Source: an uncultured Oscillospiraceae bacterium
Lineage (GTDB): Bacteria; Bacillota; Clostridia; Oscillospirales; Oscillospiraceae
Reading direction: 5' to 3'
Assembly: GCA_958423465.1 (NCBI GenBank)
Contig: CATZRD010000048.1
Location: forward strand, 1-14,002
DNA: 14,002 nt
Under the pieces are notes generated by a model. The model was not told where the DNA came from. It ran no database searches and worked only from the letters and a program-made list of their open reading frames with translations. The first letter of the stretch is position 1; each line of letters opens with the position of its first letter. Of the stretch, positions 1 through 5,760 are shown one piece after another. The position numbers and the translations under genes were made by a program.

Positions 1-807
1 GCCGGGGAACTTCAGCTGGCCCACGGTGGGGGAGACGGCGGCGTCGAACTGCATCTCGCCGTCGATGGCGTACTGGGGAGCCATCTCCTGAGCCAGCCGG
101 GTGGCCTCGGCGGAGAGGGCCACGGTGGCGCCCTTGCCGGAACCCTTGGTGGAGAAGCTCAGCAGAGCGACCTTGGGGTCGATGCCAAAGAACTGGGCGG
201 TCTTGGCGGACTCCACGGCCACCTCGGCCAGCTTCTGGGCGGCGGAGACGGTGACGTTGCCCTCCTTGTCCACGCTGTCCTCATAGGAGATGTTGATGGC
301 GCAGTCGCCCATGCACAGCAGCCGCTGGGCCTCGTCGCCGGTATCCCGCTTCAGGATGAAGGCGGAGCTGACCAGATGGGCGCCGGGCTTGGTCTTGATG
401 AGCTGCAGAGCGGGACGGACGGTGTCGGCGGTGGAGTAGGTGGCGCCGCCCAGCAGGGCGTCGGCCTTGCCCATCTTCACCAGCATGGTGCCGAAGTAGT
501 TGCCCCGGCTCAGGGCCTTGCGGCAGTCCTCCTCGGTCATCTTGCCCTTACGCAGCTCCACCATCTTGGCCACCATCTCGTCCATGCCCTCGTAGGCGGC
601 GGGGTCGATGATCTGGGCCTTCGCGATGTCAAAGCCGTTTTTCTCCGCCACGGAGCGGACCTCCTCCGCGTTGCCCACCAGGATCACATCCATCAGGTCC
701 TCGGCCATGAGACGCTGGGCGGCGGCCTGGATGCGGGTGTCGTGTCCCTCGGTGAACACGATGGTGCGGCGCTGGGCCTTCAGATTGTTCAAAAGAGCGG
801 TAAACAT
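1..807 (-). CDS. pta: Phosphate acetyltransferase, C-terminus cut by window edge
   Basis: Pta interconverts acetyl-CoA plus phosphate and acetyl phosphate plus CoA in the cytoplasm; with acetate kinase it yields ATP and acetate. The visible 269 residues begin MFTALLNNLKAQ and read as the PTA/PTB fold: an N-terminal segment with FTEGHDTRI (residues 18-26), a central GGATYSTADTVRPALQ (120-135), and SFSTKGSGKG (217-226) followed by DGEMQFDAAVSP (249-260), both typical of Pta. The family is usually about 330 residues, so roughly 60 C-terminal residues lie beyond base 1. The start at 807 is chosen because GGAGG (817-821) sits 9 bases upstream and a consensus promoter lies behind it. Phosphate butyryltransferase is the main alternative, but the motif set and presumed length favour Pta. 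The gene is transcribed away from the neighbouring peptidase gene from a divergent promoter region. Confidence 0.93.
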   Translation of the reverse strand, partial: MFTALLNNLKAQRRTIVFTEGHDTRIQAAAQRLMAEDLMDVILVGNAEEVRSVAEKNGFDIAKAQIIDPAAYEGMDEMVAKMVELRKGKMTEEDCRKALSRGNYFGTMLVKMGKADALLGGATYSTADTVRPALQLIKTKPGAHLVSSAFILKRDTGDEAQRLLCMGDCAINISYEDSVDKEGNVTVSAAQKLAEVAVESAKTAQFFGIDPKVALLSFSTKGSGKGATVALSAEATRLAQEMAPQYAIDGEMQFDAAVSPTVGQLKFPG

Positions 808-880
808 AGTCTTGTTCCTCCGTTATGGTTCGTTTCATTCTTTTCCCGCGCCTCAGGCGGGCGCGGCCGCAAGTACTAAT

Positions 881-909
881 ATTATACAACAGGTTTTTCG
901 GTGACTCAA
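881..909 (-). promoter_or_regulatory. Sigma-A promoter of pta
   Basis: Read on the minus strand, TTGAGT (904-909) and a perfect TATAAT (881-886) are separated by exactly 17 bases. Transcription should start near 874, giving a leader of roughly 65 bases that ends in the GGAGG at 817-821. It lies back to back with the peptidase promoter at 1028-1056. Confidence 0.85.
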
Positions 910-977
910 TGGGAAAAGCGAAAATTTTGCGAAAAAGTTCAGCGTCCAGAACCGCCGCCGGCAGGATCTTCGCCGGG

Positions 978-998
978 ATCCGCCGTTCCTCGGCGGAT
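978..998. other. Perfect hairpin between two divergent promoters
   Basis: ATCCGCCG (978-985) and CGGCGGAT (991-998) form a perfect 8-bp stem with a 5-base loop; four T's overlap and follow it (998-1001). It lies upstream of both the pta and the peptidase promoters, so neither of those transcripts would contain it. It could be a remnant terminator or a protein-binding palindrome. No function can be assigned. Confidence 0.4.
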
Positions 999-1027
999 TT
1001 TGCCGCCCTGCCACAAGATATAGGGGC

Positions 1028-1056
1028 TTGACGAATGGACGAGAGTAGGGTACAAT
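1028..1056 (+). promoter_or_regulatory. Sigma-A promoter of the M23 peptidase gene
   Basis: TTGACG (1028-1033) and TACAAT (1051-1056) are separated by 17 bases, each one mismatch from the sigma-A consensus. The predicted start is near 1063, giving a leader of about 54 bases that ends with the ribosome binding site GGAGGA (1104-1109). Confidence 0.85.
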
Positions 1057-1116
1057 CACTTTTGTAAACATTTGTAACTATTTCATCTGAATCGTAACTT
1101 TTCGGAGGAATACGAT

Positions 1117-2655
1117 ATGGCCTCGATTCACACCAAGCGAGGACGGACCCCCGGCTTCCGGGACCGTCAGCGATTCCCGGAGAGCAACAGCGGCGCGACT
1201 CAGCTGCGCCTGCTGCTGGCGGGCCTGACGCCGCTGCTGCGCCGCAAGGCGGCCGGCCTGCTGTTCCGGCTCAGGGCGTTTTTCAGCCGTCTGGCCGTCC
1301 GTCTGGGCGGTCTGGCGGAGCGCCACCGGATGGTCCACGCCGCCGTGTTCCTGACGGCCAGCGTGGCGCTGACGGTATTCGCCGTGTACCATGTGCTGTA
1401 TACCACCGGCACCACCGTGCTGCTGGACGGCGTGGCCCTGGGCACTGTGGCCAGCGAGGAGGAGGCCCGCTCCGCCCGGATGAGCGTGGAGCGCTCCATC
1501 TCCGACGTGGTGGGCTACGACTACACCCTCCAGGACAGCCAGGTGTCCTATGACACCTGCCGCACTTTCCGCAGCAGCATTGTGGACGAAAGCGAGCTGG
1601 AGTCCGCCCTGGCGGACAGCCTGGGCGTGGTGGAGCACGGCTACGCCCTGTATGTGGGCGGCGAGTTCATCGGCGCCACCCAGACCGAGGGGGCCTTTGA
1701 GGAGCTGCTGGAGCAGGTGGCCTCCGATTACCGCAACGAGAACACCGTCTCTCTGGACTTCCTGGAGCGGGTGGAGGTCCGGGAGCAGGACCTGCCGGTG
1801 GAGCAGTTCACCAATCTGGCGGACGCAGCCCTGCTGCTCAACAGCACCAAGGCCGGCGAGGTCACCTACACCGTGGAGAAGGGCGACTGCTGGTCCGTGA
1901 TTGCCCAGGACCACGACATGACCAACAAGGAGCTTTTGGCGCTGAACCCCGGCTATGATATTGACAAGCTGAACATCGGCGATGTGCTGGTCATCAGCAA
2001 CGCCGTGCCCTACCTCACCGTCCGGACCATCCAGATGGAGTACTATGTGGCGGATATCCCCTACGATGTGGAGTATGTGGATGACAACACCATGTGGGAG
2101 GGCGACACCCGGGTCATCAGCAAGGGCGCCTACGGCACCGCCGACACCGTGGCCCGGGTCACCTACGAGGGCACCGCCGAGGTGGAGCGGATCATCGAGG
2201 AGCAGACCATGATCACCGAGCCTGTCACCGAGATCCAGGCCCGGGGCACCCTGGAGCGGCCCAGCTGGGCGCCCACCGGCTCCTTCCGCTGGCCTACCAA
2301 CGGCACGCTGACCTCCCGGTACGGCTACCGCAAGATCTTCGGCGGCACATCCTTCCACGGCGGCATCGACATCGCCAATAAGAAGGGCACCGACATCGTG
2401 GCCGCCGACGGCGGCGAGGTGATCTACGCCGGCTGGATGAGCGGCTACGGCTACCTGATCCAGATCGACCACCAGAACGGCTACGTCACCTACTACGGCC
2501 ACAACTCCAGCCTGCTGGTGGATGTGGGGGACAAGGTGTACAAGGGCCAGCACATCGCGGAGATGGGCGCTACCGGCCGGGTCACCGGCACCCACTGCCA
2601 CTTTGAGGTCCGCCTCAACGGCGAGCGCCAGGACCCCCTGGACTATCTGCCCTGA
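1117..2655 (+). CDS. Membrane-anchored LysM-G5-M23 peptidoglycan endopeptidase
   Basis: A 512-residue, probably single-pass type II membrane protein whose extracellular end should cut peptide cross-links in peptidoglycan. Domains in order: an Arg-rich cytoplasmic segment (about 1-70), one membrane helix (about 72-95), a linker or PepSY-like region (about 100-245), a LysM peptidoglycan-binding domain (about 249-294, YTVEKGDCWSVIA), a G5-like segment (about 300-378, RIIEEQTMITEPVTEIQARG) and a C-terminal M23 (LytM-type) domain (about 390-512). The M23 zinc ligands are visible: H414 and D418 in HGGID, and H495 in HCHFE; H462 and H493 match the usual catalytic histidines. It therefore looks active, unlike degenerate EnvC/NlpD-type members. 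The ATG at 1117 is preceded by GGAGGA at a 7-base spacing. The gene has its own promoter and a strong terminator after it, so it is monocistronic. The exact cell-wall process (division, elongation or sporulation) cannot be told. Confidence 0.9.
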   Translation: MASIHTKRGRTPGFRDRQRFPESNSGATQLRLLLAGLTPLLRRKAAGLLFRLRAFFSRLAVRLGGLAERHRMVHAAVFLTASVALTVFAVYHVLYTTGTTVLLDGVALGTVASEEEARSARMSVERSISDVVGYDYTLQDSQVSYDTCRTFRSSIVDESELESALADSLGVVEHGYALYVGGEFIGATQTEGAFEELLEQVASDYRNENTVSLDFLERVEVREQDLPVEQFTNLADAALLLNSTKAGEVTYTVEKGDCWSVIAQDHDMTNKELLALNPGYDIDKLNIGDVLVISNAVPYLTVRTIQMEYYVADIPYDVEYVDDNTMWEGDTRVISKGAYGTADTVARVTYEGTAEVERIIEEQTMITEPVTEIQARGTLERPSWAPTGSFRWPTNGTLTSRYGYRKIFGGTSFHGGIDIANKKGTDIVAADGGEVIYAGWMSGYGYLIQIDHQNGYVTYYGHNSSLLVDVGDKVYKGQHIAEMGATGRVTGTHCHFEVRLNGERQDPLDYLP

Positions 2656-2678
2656 CCATAATAAAATAGAGCGTAAGA

Positions 2679-2712
2679 CCGCCTCCGGCAAGTCCGCCGG
2701 AGGCGGCTTTTT
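2679..2712 (+). terminator. Intrinsic terminator after the M23 peptidase gene
   Basis: A perfect 11-bp GC-rich stem, CCGCCTCCGGC (2679-2689) with GCCGGAGGCGG (2696-2706), has a 6-base loop and is followed by a run of five T's (2708-2712), then a second T run a few bases on. It lies 23 bases past the peptidase stop codon. Confidence 0.93.
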
Positions 2713-2733
2713 CCTGTTTTTTCACGGCTTCTC

Positions 2734-2762
2734 TTGCAATTTTTCCCCGTATACGGCATACT
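2734..2762 (+). promoter_or_regulatory. Probable promoter of the deaminase gene
   Basis: TTGCAA (2734-2739) and CATACT (2757-2762) are separated by 17 bases, both 4/6 matches to the sigma-A consensus. The position just after the upstream terminator and about 25 bases before the deaminase ribosome binding site is right, but the match is moderate. Confidence 0.5.
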
Positions 2763-2793
2763 GGTGCTATCTGGACAATAAGGAGGCGCGGCT

Positions 2794-3276
2794 ATGGAGC
2801 GCGTGAGCAAGGAAAACTACTATCTGGATATCGCGGAGACCGTCATCGAGCGGGCCACCTGCCTGCGGCGGTGCTACGGGGCCATCATCGTCAAGAACGA
2901 CGAGATCATTTCCACCGGCTACAACGGGGCCCCCCGGGGACGGAAAAACTGCGTGGATCTGGGCTACTGCACCCGGGAGGCCATGCAGGTGCCCCGGGGC
3001 CAGCGCTATGAGCTGTGCCGCTCCGTCCACGCCGAGGCCAACGCCATCATCTCCGCCTCCCGCCGGGACATGGTGGGGGGCACCCTGTATCTGGCGGGGA
3101 AGGACGCCGTCACCGGCCAGGTCCTGCCCGATGCCACCTCCTGCGCCATGTGCCGCCGTCAGATCATCAACGCCGGTCTGGAGCGGGTGGTCATCCGCCG
3201 CACCGCCGAAGAGTACGATGTGGTCATGGTCCGGGACTGGATCGAGGAGGACGACTCCCTGCCGGAGAACCTGTAG
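2794..3276 (+). CDS. dCMP deaminase family protein (cytidine/deoxycytidylate deaminase fold)
   Basis: A 160-residue cytoplasmic zinc deaminase; family members convert dCMP to dUMP, feeding thymidylate synthesis. The zinc and catalytic residues are present: H79 and E81 in HAEANAI, and C117 and C120 in SCAMC, where most relatives read PCxxC. GYNGAPRG (42-49) is a conserved substrate-loop motif of dCMP deaminase/ComEB-like proteins. An additional cysteine-rich stretch, C53 to C75, separates it from the HAE motif and may bind a second zinc, as in some dCMP deaminases. The start at 2794 has an excellent AGGAGG (2781-2786) 7 bases upstream. The gene is flanked by a terminator upstream and a separate promoter downstream, so it is probably transcribed alone. 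No competence gene is adjacent, so calling it comEB is not justified. The exact substrate is inferred from family only. Confidence 0.85.
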   Translation: MERVSKENYYLDIAETVIERATCLRRCYGAIIVKNDEIISTGYNGAPRGRKNCVDLGYCTREAMQVPRGQRYELCRSVHAEANAIISASRRDMVGGTLYLAGKDAVTGQVLPDATSCAMCRRQIINAGLERVVIRRTAEEYDVVMVRDWIEEDDSLPENL

Positions 3277-3293
3277 GCTCCCCCAAAAAAGGC

Positions 3294-3323
3294 TTGACAG
3301 CGGGGCGGGAAGGAGTCTATACT
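3294..3323 (+). promoter_or_regulatory. Strong sigma-A promoter of tdh-kbl
   Basis: A perfect TTGACA (3294-3299) and TATACT (3318-3323) are 18 bases apart. Transcription should start near 3330, leaving a leader of about 47 bases. It begins only 17 bases after the deaminase stop, so tdh-kbl can be expressed independently of that gene; no terminator is visible between them. Confidence 0.88.
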
Positions 3324-3376
3324 GTCCTCATAGGAAGAACGAAATAGATGCAACTCGTTTTTTGTGGGAGGACATT

Positions 3377-4417
3377 ATGACGCAACTCATGGACGCGCTG
3401 GTAAAGCCCGCCCCGGGGCCGGGGCTGGAGCTGCGCCGGGTCCCCGTGCCGGAGCCGGGACCGGGCGAGGTGCTCATCAAGATCCACAAGACCGCCATCT
3501 GCGGCACGGACGTACACATCTATAACTGGGACCCCTGGGCCAGGGAGCACATCCGCCCGCCCATGGTCATCGGCCACGAGTACGTGGGGGAGGTGGCCCG
3601 GCTGGGAGCCGGCGTTACCGGCCTCCGGGTGGGCCAGCGGGTCAGCGGCGAGGGGCACATCACCTGCGGCCGCTGCCGCAACTGCCACACCGGCAACATC
3701 CAGTGGTGCAAGGACACGGTGGGGGTAGGCGTGGACCGGGACGGGGCCTTTGCGGAGTATGTGTGCATCCCCCAGTCCAACGTCATCGTCATTGACGAGA
3801 GCCTGCCGGAGGACGTGGTGGCCTTTTTCGACGCCGTGGGCAACGCCGCCCACACCGCTCTCATGTGGAACCTGGTGGGGGAGGACGTGCTCATCACCGG
3901 GGCCGGTCCCATCGGGATCATCGCCGCGGGGATCTGCAAGTACGCCGGAGCCCGCCGGGTGGTCATCACCGACGTGAACGACTACCGGCTGGAGCTGGCT
4001 CGGAAGATGGGGGCCGACGCGGCGGTGAACGTGGGCCGGGAGGACCTGCCGGAGACCATGCGCAAGCAGGGGCTGGTGGAGGGCTTCGACATCGGCCTGG
4101 AGATGAGCGGCAGCGGCGCTGCCCTGGGCCAGATGATCTCCGTCATGCGCAACGGCGGCAAGATCAGCCTGCTGGGCATCTCCAACCAGCCGGTGCCCAT
4201 GGACATGAACAGCATCATCATGAAGGGTCTGGCCCTCCAGGGCATCTACGGCCGGAAGCTGGACAACTGGCACCAGATGAGCTACATGGTCCAGGGGGGC
4301 CTGGACCTGACGCCGGTGATCACCCACCGGTTCCACTACACCCAGTTCCAGGAGGGCTTCGCCGCCATGAACAGCGGCCGGTCCGGCAAGGTGATCCTGG
4401 ACTGGACCAAACAGTAA
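3377..4417 (+). CDS. tdh: L-threonine 3-dehydrogenase (zinc, NAD-dependent)
   Basis: This enzyme oxidises L-threonine to 2-amino-3-ketobutyrate with NAD+, the first step of threonine conversion to glycine. The 346-residue protein is a medium-chain dehydrogenase close to the E. coli enzyme in length (341). It carries ICGTDVHIYNWD (41-52) with the catalytic-zinc ligand C42, GHE (66-68), and the structural-zinc cysteines C97, C100, C103 and C111 in HITCGRCRNCHTGNIQWC. The Rossmann glycine motif GAGPIG is at 175-180, with D199 at the end of the second strand as expected for NAD rather than NADP. The match to E. coli Tdh runs throughout, including SGEGHITCG and ITDVNDYRLELARKMGA. The ATG at 3377 is preferred over that at 3389, because GGGAGG (3366-3371) is 5 bases from the former. 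A longer open frame runs upstream through the deaminase gene but has no translation signal. kbl follows 15 bases after the stop. Confidence 0.96.
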   Translation: MTQLMDALVKPAPGPGLELRRVPVPEPGPGEVLIKIHKTAICGTDVHIYNWDPWAREHIRPPMVIGHEYVGEVARLGAGVTGLRVGQRVSGEGHITCGRCRNCHTGNIQWCKDTVGVGVDRDGAFAEYVCIPQSNVIVIDESLPEDVVAFFDAVGNAAHTALMWNLVGEDVLITGAGPIGIIAAGICKYAGARRVVITDVNDYRLELARKMGADAAVNVGREDLPETMRKQGLVEGFDIGLEMSGSGAALGQMISVMRNGGKISLLGISNQPVPMDMNSIIMKGLALQGIYGRKLDNWHQMSYMVQGGLDLTPVITHRFHYTQFQEGFAAMNSGRSGKVILDWTKQ

Positions 4418-4419
4418 GA

Positions 4420-4426
4420 GGAGGAG
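4420..4426 (+). promoter_or_regulatory. Ribosome binding site of kbl
   Basis: GGAGGAG sits between the tdh stop (4415-4417) and the kbl start at 4433, with a 6-base spacer. It fixes the kbl start and shows the two genes are translated from one message. Confidence 0.9.
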
Positions 4427-4432
4427 CACGCC

Positions 4433-5620
4433 ATGAAAACCGCGCTGGAACAAGTTCGCCGGGAGCTGGCCGCCATTCGCGAGGCCGGCACCTGGAAGGA
4501 CGAGCGGATCATCACTACCCCCCAGCAGTCCCGCATCGACACCACCCAGGCCAGGCGGGTGGTGAATATGTGCGCCAACAACTACCTGGGCCTCAGCGAC
4601 CACCCCGCCCTGATCCAGGCCGCTAAGGACAGCTATGACCGGTGGGGCTTCGGCCTCAGCTCCGTTCGCTTCATCTGCGGCACCCAGTCCATCCACAAGG
4701 AGCTGGAGGAGAAGCTGGCGGCCTTTCTGGGCATGGACGACGCCATTTTGTATTCCTCCTGCTTCGACGCCAACGGCGGCCTCTTCGAGACCCTGCTGGG
4801 GCCGGAGGACGCCGTCATCAGCGACGAGCTGAACCACGCCTCCATTATCGACGGCGTGCGCCTGTGCAAGGCAAAACGTTACCGCTATAAGAACAACGAC
4901 ATGGCGGACCTGCGCCGGTGCCTGGAGGAGGCGAAGGCCTCCGGCTGTCAGGTGAAGCTCATCGCCACCGACGGCGTGTTCTCCATGGATGGCTATATCG
5001 CCGACCTCCGGGGCATCTGCGATCTGGCGGACGAGTTTGACGCCCTGGTGATGGTGGACGACAGCCACGCCGTGGGCTTCATGGGGGACACCGGCCGGGG
5101 CACCCCCGAGTTCTGCGGCGTCCAGGGCCGGGTGGATATCCTCACCGGCACTTTTGGAAAGGCCCTTGGCGGGGCCTCCGGCGGCTACACCGCCGCCCGG
5201 CGGGAGATCGTGGACCTACTGCGCCAGCGCAGCCGTCCCTATCTGTTCTCCAACACCCTGGCCCCCGCCATCTGCGCCGCCAGCTTAAAGACCATCGAGC
5301 TGCTCACCGCCTCCACGGAGCTGCGGGACCGGGTCCACGCCAACGCCCGGTACTTCCGCGCCGAGATGGAGAAGCTGGGCTTTGAGCTGCTGCCCGGGGA
5401 GCACCCCATCGTGCCCGTCATGCTCTACGACGCCAAAACGGCCCACGAGTTCGCGGACCGGATGCTGGAAAAGGGCGTGTATGTGGTGGCCTTCTGCTAC
5501 CCGGTGGTGCCCAGGGGCAAGGACCGCATCCGCACCCAGATCTCCGCAGGACACACCAAAGAGGATCTGGATTTCGCCGTGGAGTGCTTCAGGGAAGTCA
5601 AGGCGGAGATGGGGCTTTGA
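4433..5620 (+). CDS. kbl: Glycine C-acetyltransferase (2-amino-3-ketobutyrate CoA ligase)
   Basis: Kbl is a cytoplasmic PLP enzyme that cleaves 2-amino-3-ketobutyrate with CoA to glycine and acetyl-CoA, completing the pathway begun by Tdh. The 395-residue protein matches the family length (E. coli 398). It shows the alpha-oxoamine synthase landmarks: NNYLGLSDHP (49-58), GFGLSSVRFICGTQSIHKELE (72-92), the cofactor aspartate in VMVDDSHAVGFMG (206-218) and the PLP-binding lysine K243 in TGTFGKALGGASGGY (238-252). The GTQ and ICGTQ elements favour Kbl over its relatives 8-amino-7-oxononanoate synthase (BioF) and 5-aminolevulinate synthase, as does the pairing with tdh. Coupling through a single message also makes sense because the intermediate is unstable and decarboxylates to aminoacetone if released. 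The operon appears to end here; a GC-rich hairpin follows at 5695. Confidence 0.96.
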   Translation: MKTALEQVRRELAAIREAGTWKDERIITTPQQSRIDTTQARRVVNMCANNYLGLSDHPALIQAAKDSYDRWGFGLSSVRFICGTQSIHKELEEKLAAFLGMDDAILYSSCFDANGGLFETLLGPEDAVISDELNHASIIDGVRLCKAKRYRYKNNDMADLRRCLEEAKASGCQVKLIATDGVFSMDGYIADLRGICDLADEFDALVMVDDSHAVGFMGDTGRGTPEFCGVQGRVDILTGTFGKALGGASGGYTAARREIVDLLRQRSRPYLFSNTLAPAICAASLKTIELLTASTELRDRVHANARYFRAEMEKLGFELLPGEHPIVPVMLYDAKTAHEFADRMLEKGVYVVAFCYPVVPRGKDRIRTQISAGHTKEDLDFAVECFREVKAEMGL

Positions 5621-5647
5621 GCCTTTGACAATTTGCCGGAAAGGGAC

Positions 5648-5676
5648 TTGTACAGCGCCCGGTTTCGCGGTATGAT
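5648..5676 (+). promoter_or_regulatory. Probable promoter of the GTPase-NYN gene
   Basis: TTGTAC (5648-5653, only the TTG conserved) and TATGAT (5671-5676) are separated by 17 bases. The -10 is good and the -35 weak. The start would be near 5683, so the leader of about 78 bases begins just before the hairpin at 5695. A perfect TTGACA at 5625-5630 has no -10 at the correct distance. Confidence 0.6.
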
Positions 5677-5694
5677 ACGATAAGCGCAGCGTTT

Positions 5695-5722
5695 GGCCCC
5701 CGGGGGTTCTGCCCCGGGGGCC
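5695..5722 (+). terminator. GC-rich hairpin: tdh-kbl terminator or GTPase leader element
   Basis: GGCCCCCGGGG (5695-5705) and CCCCGGGGGCC (5712-5722) form a perfect 11-bp stem with a 6-base loop. What follows (TCTTGCTC) is only weakly T-rich, so termination would be imperfect. It lies 74 bases after the kbl stop and 38 bases before the GTPase start, and downstream of the likely GTPase promoter. It may therefore end the tdh-kbl message, attenuate or stabilise the GTPase message, or both. Confidence 0.55.
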
Positions 5723-5760
5723 TCTTGCTCATCTCACCCGGCGGGAGGAACGGAGAAGCT

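Noticed and set aside
1078..2691. A 537-codon minus-strand frame across the M23 peptidase gene
   Set aside because: Antisense shadow of a gene with clear domains and catalytic residues.
3008..3376. An upstream extension of the tdh frame into the deaminase gene
   Set aside because: It would overlap the deaminase gene, lacks a ribosome binding site, and does not align with Tdh proteins, whose N-terminus matches just after 3377.
3317..5068. A 583-codon minus-strand frame across tdh and kbl
   Set aside because: It is the complement of two clearly recognised genes; low-complexity translation and no start signal.
5625..5653. A promoter using the perfect TTGACA at 5625-5630
   Set aside because: The hexamer 17 bases downstream is TTGTAC, a poor -10; the pair 5648-5653 and 5671-5676 fits better.
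5725..5760. A TTG start 12 codons upstream of the GTPase-NYN ATG
   Set aside because: It overlaps the leader hairpin region and has no ribosome binding site; GTPases of this group begin just before the first strand, as the ATG at 5761 does.
5683..5760. A tet(M)-like leader peptide in the GTPase gene leader
   Set aside because: No ATG and no short frame with a ribosome binding site occurs between the predicted start of transcription and the gene.
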